From contig JAJXYA010000085.1 in the NCBI GenBank assembly GCA_021780795.1, forward strand, positions 1 through 5,985: a DNA stretch of 5,985 bases, read 5' to 3'. How positions within the stretch are numbered: the first letter of the stretch is position 1; each line of letters opens with the position of its first letter. Positions 5,196-5,985 of this stretch are shown here, piece after piece. This stretch comes from Bacillota bacterium. GTDB lineage: Bacteria; Bacillota_A; Clostridia; Clostridiales; Clostridiaceae. Both the position numbers and the translations under genes were made by a program. The notes below the pieces were generated by a model. It was not told the DNA's origin. It saw only the letters and a program-made list of their open reading frames with translations, and did no database searches.

Positions 5196-5985
5196 TTAAA
5201 CAAATTTATTAACTTGATTTTCTTCTATTGAATAGTTATTGTTTGCTGAAGTATCGTCTTCATCTTCAACCATATTTATCTTTGAGTTGCTATTTTGTCT
5301 TTCGTTGTTATTTTTCTCATTGGAGTCCTTATTAAAAAAGGTTGAATCCTCATAAATATTTATATCTAAGCTTTGAATTTTAATATCCATATTTTTTAAC
5401 TTATCACTAATATCCTGAATATTATGATTTAATAAATTAAAAGTGTCCTTATTTTGAGCTGATATATTAGCCTTCATGATTCCACTTTCCATTGTAAGCT
5501 TTATTGTTATTTCTCCAAGTTCTTTAGGATTCATTTTTACCGTTAAATCCTTAATATTATTAATTTCCATAAATTTTATATTTTTAATTATATCTACTTG
5601 AAAATTATTTTTATCAATAACTAAATTTGGAATTTGTACTTTAGATGTGTCTACTGTCTTTACAGTTTCGAACTGATTCATAAAATTAACTGCTTTAGAT
5701 ATTTTCATTTCATCTTTATCTTCTCCAAGCAAATTATTAAGAAATTTCTCTTCAGAAGAACTTTTTCCTGAAAATTTATTATCACTTCCAGTATCACTGG
5801 AGCCTTGCATTTGATTTTTAGGAAGAATTTCAGATGATACCTTTGTGTTTTGTTCTATTACCTTTTTTAGCAGATTATCTTTTATTGATTTATCCTCACT
5901 ATTTCCGCTAACAGTTTGGAAACTAGGAACTTTTAATAAATTCAAATTTGCCTTTATGTCATTAACTCCAGTAGTTATTTTTTGT
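5196..5985 (-). CDS. fliK: Flagellar hook-length control protein FliK, C-terminal part (5' end outside window)
   Basis: FliK is exported during hook growth, measures hook length and switches export specificity from hook to filament substrates. The frame has no stop up to the window edge, giving 262 visible codons, so the gene starts outside the window. The TTG at 5943-5945 is an internal leucine codon, not a start. The visible part is a hydrophilic Ser/Asn/Lys-rich linker, as expected for the ruler region. It is followed by the compact C-terminal Flg_hook domain (about 5355-5555) with TVKMNPKELGEITIKLTMES, where the L-P-LG-v-v pattern reads MNPKELGEI, then IMKANISAQNKDTFNLLNHN and LKNMDIKIQSLDINIYE. 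A low-complexity tail of Asn, Glu and Asp follows. FliK is poorly conserved, so the call rests on this domain and the position before flgD. It is well supported. Confidence 0.9.
   Translation of the reverse strand, partial: QKITTGVNDIKANLNLLKVPSFQTVSGNSEDKSIKDNLLKKVIEQNTKVSSEILPKNQMQGSSDTGSDNKFSGKSSSEEKFLNNLLGEDKDEMKISKAVNFMNQFETVKTVDTSKVQIPNLVIDKNNFQVDIIKNIKFMEINNIKDLTVKMNPKELGEITIKLTMESGIMKANISAQNKDTFNLLNHNIQDISDKLKNMDIKIQSLDINIYEDSTFFNKDSNEKNNNERQNSNSKINMVEDEDDTSANNNYSIEENQVNKFV

Noticed and set aside
5943..5945. TTG as start of fliK
   Set aside because: The frame stays open upstream to the window edge, and FliK proteins are longer than the visible part. The codon is an internal leucine.
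1..5985. A novel defence, toxin or mobile system
   Set aside because: No transposase, integrase, CRISPR, nuclease or toxin-antitoxin features were found. Every gene belongs to the flagellar operon.

Overview
The window is an AT-rich stretch in which every recognisable gene lies on the minus strand. It is the middle of a large flagellar operon of the kind found in Clostridium and related Firmicutes. Read in the direction of transcription (high to low coordinates) the order is fliK (5' end outside the window), flgD, a small TIGR02530-type flagellar operon gene, flgE, flbD, a broken motB remnant, fliL, fliO, fliP, fliQ and the start of fliR. The order flgE-flbD-motA-motB-fliL-fliO-fliP-fliQ-fliR is the classical clostridial arrangement. 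Low G+C, purine-rich Shine-Dalgarno (SD) sequences, one TTG start and short or overlapping gene junctions all agree with this assignment.

Hook half (about 2829-5985): FliK (hook-length control), FlgD (hook cap), the TIGR02530 protein and FlgE (hook subunit) make and measure the hook. FlgD carries two tandem copies of a domain of about 67 residues behind its N-terminal scaffold. Between flgE and flbD there is a gap of 146 bases that holds a long stem-loop, an SD-like sequence with no clear gene, and a second perfect hairpin.

Motor part (about 2139-2682): FlbD (SwrD family) is intact, but motA is absent and motB survives only as its C-terminal OmpA-like part. That remnant carries an in-frame TAA and has lost conserved residues. 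Its frame still ends in an ATGA overlap with the fliL start, which shows where the full gene used to end. FliL, a stator-associated protein, is intact.

Export-gate part (1-1657): fliO, fliP, fliQ and the first 47 codons of fliR encode the membrane core of the flagellar type III secretion gate. FliO carries a recent-looking tandem duplication of 14 residues near its C-terminus.

The organism therefore probably still builds and exports hooks, but this locus cannot supply a stator. Either motAB lies elsewhere in the genome or the cell is non-motile or losing motility. I see no undescribed system; the most informative feature is the motAB deletion scar.
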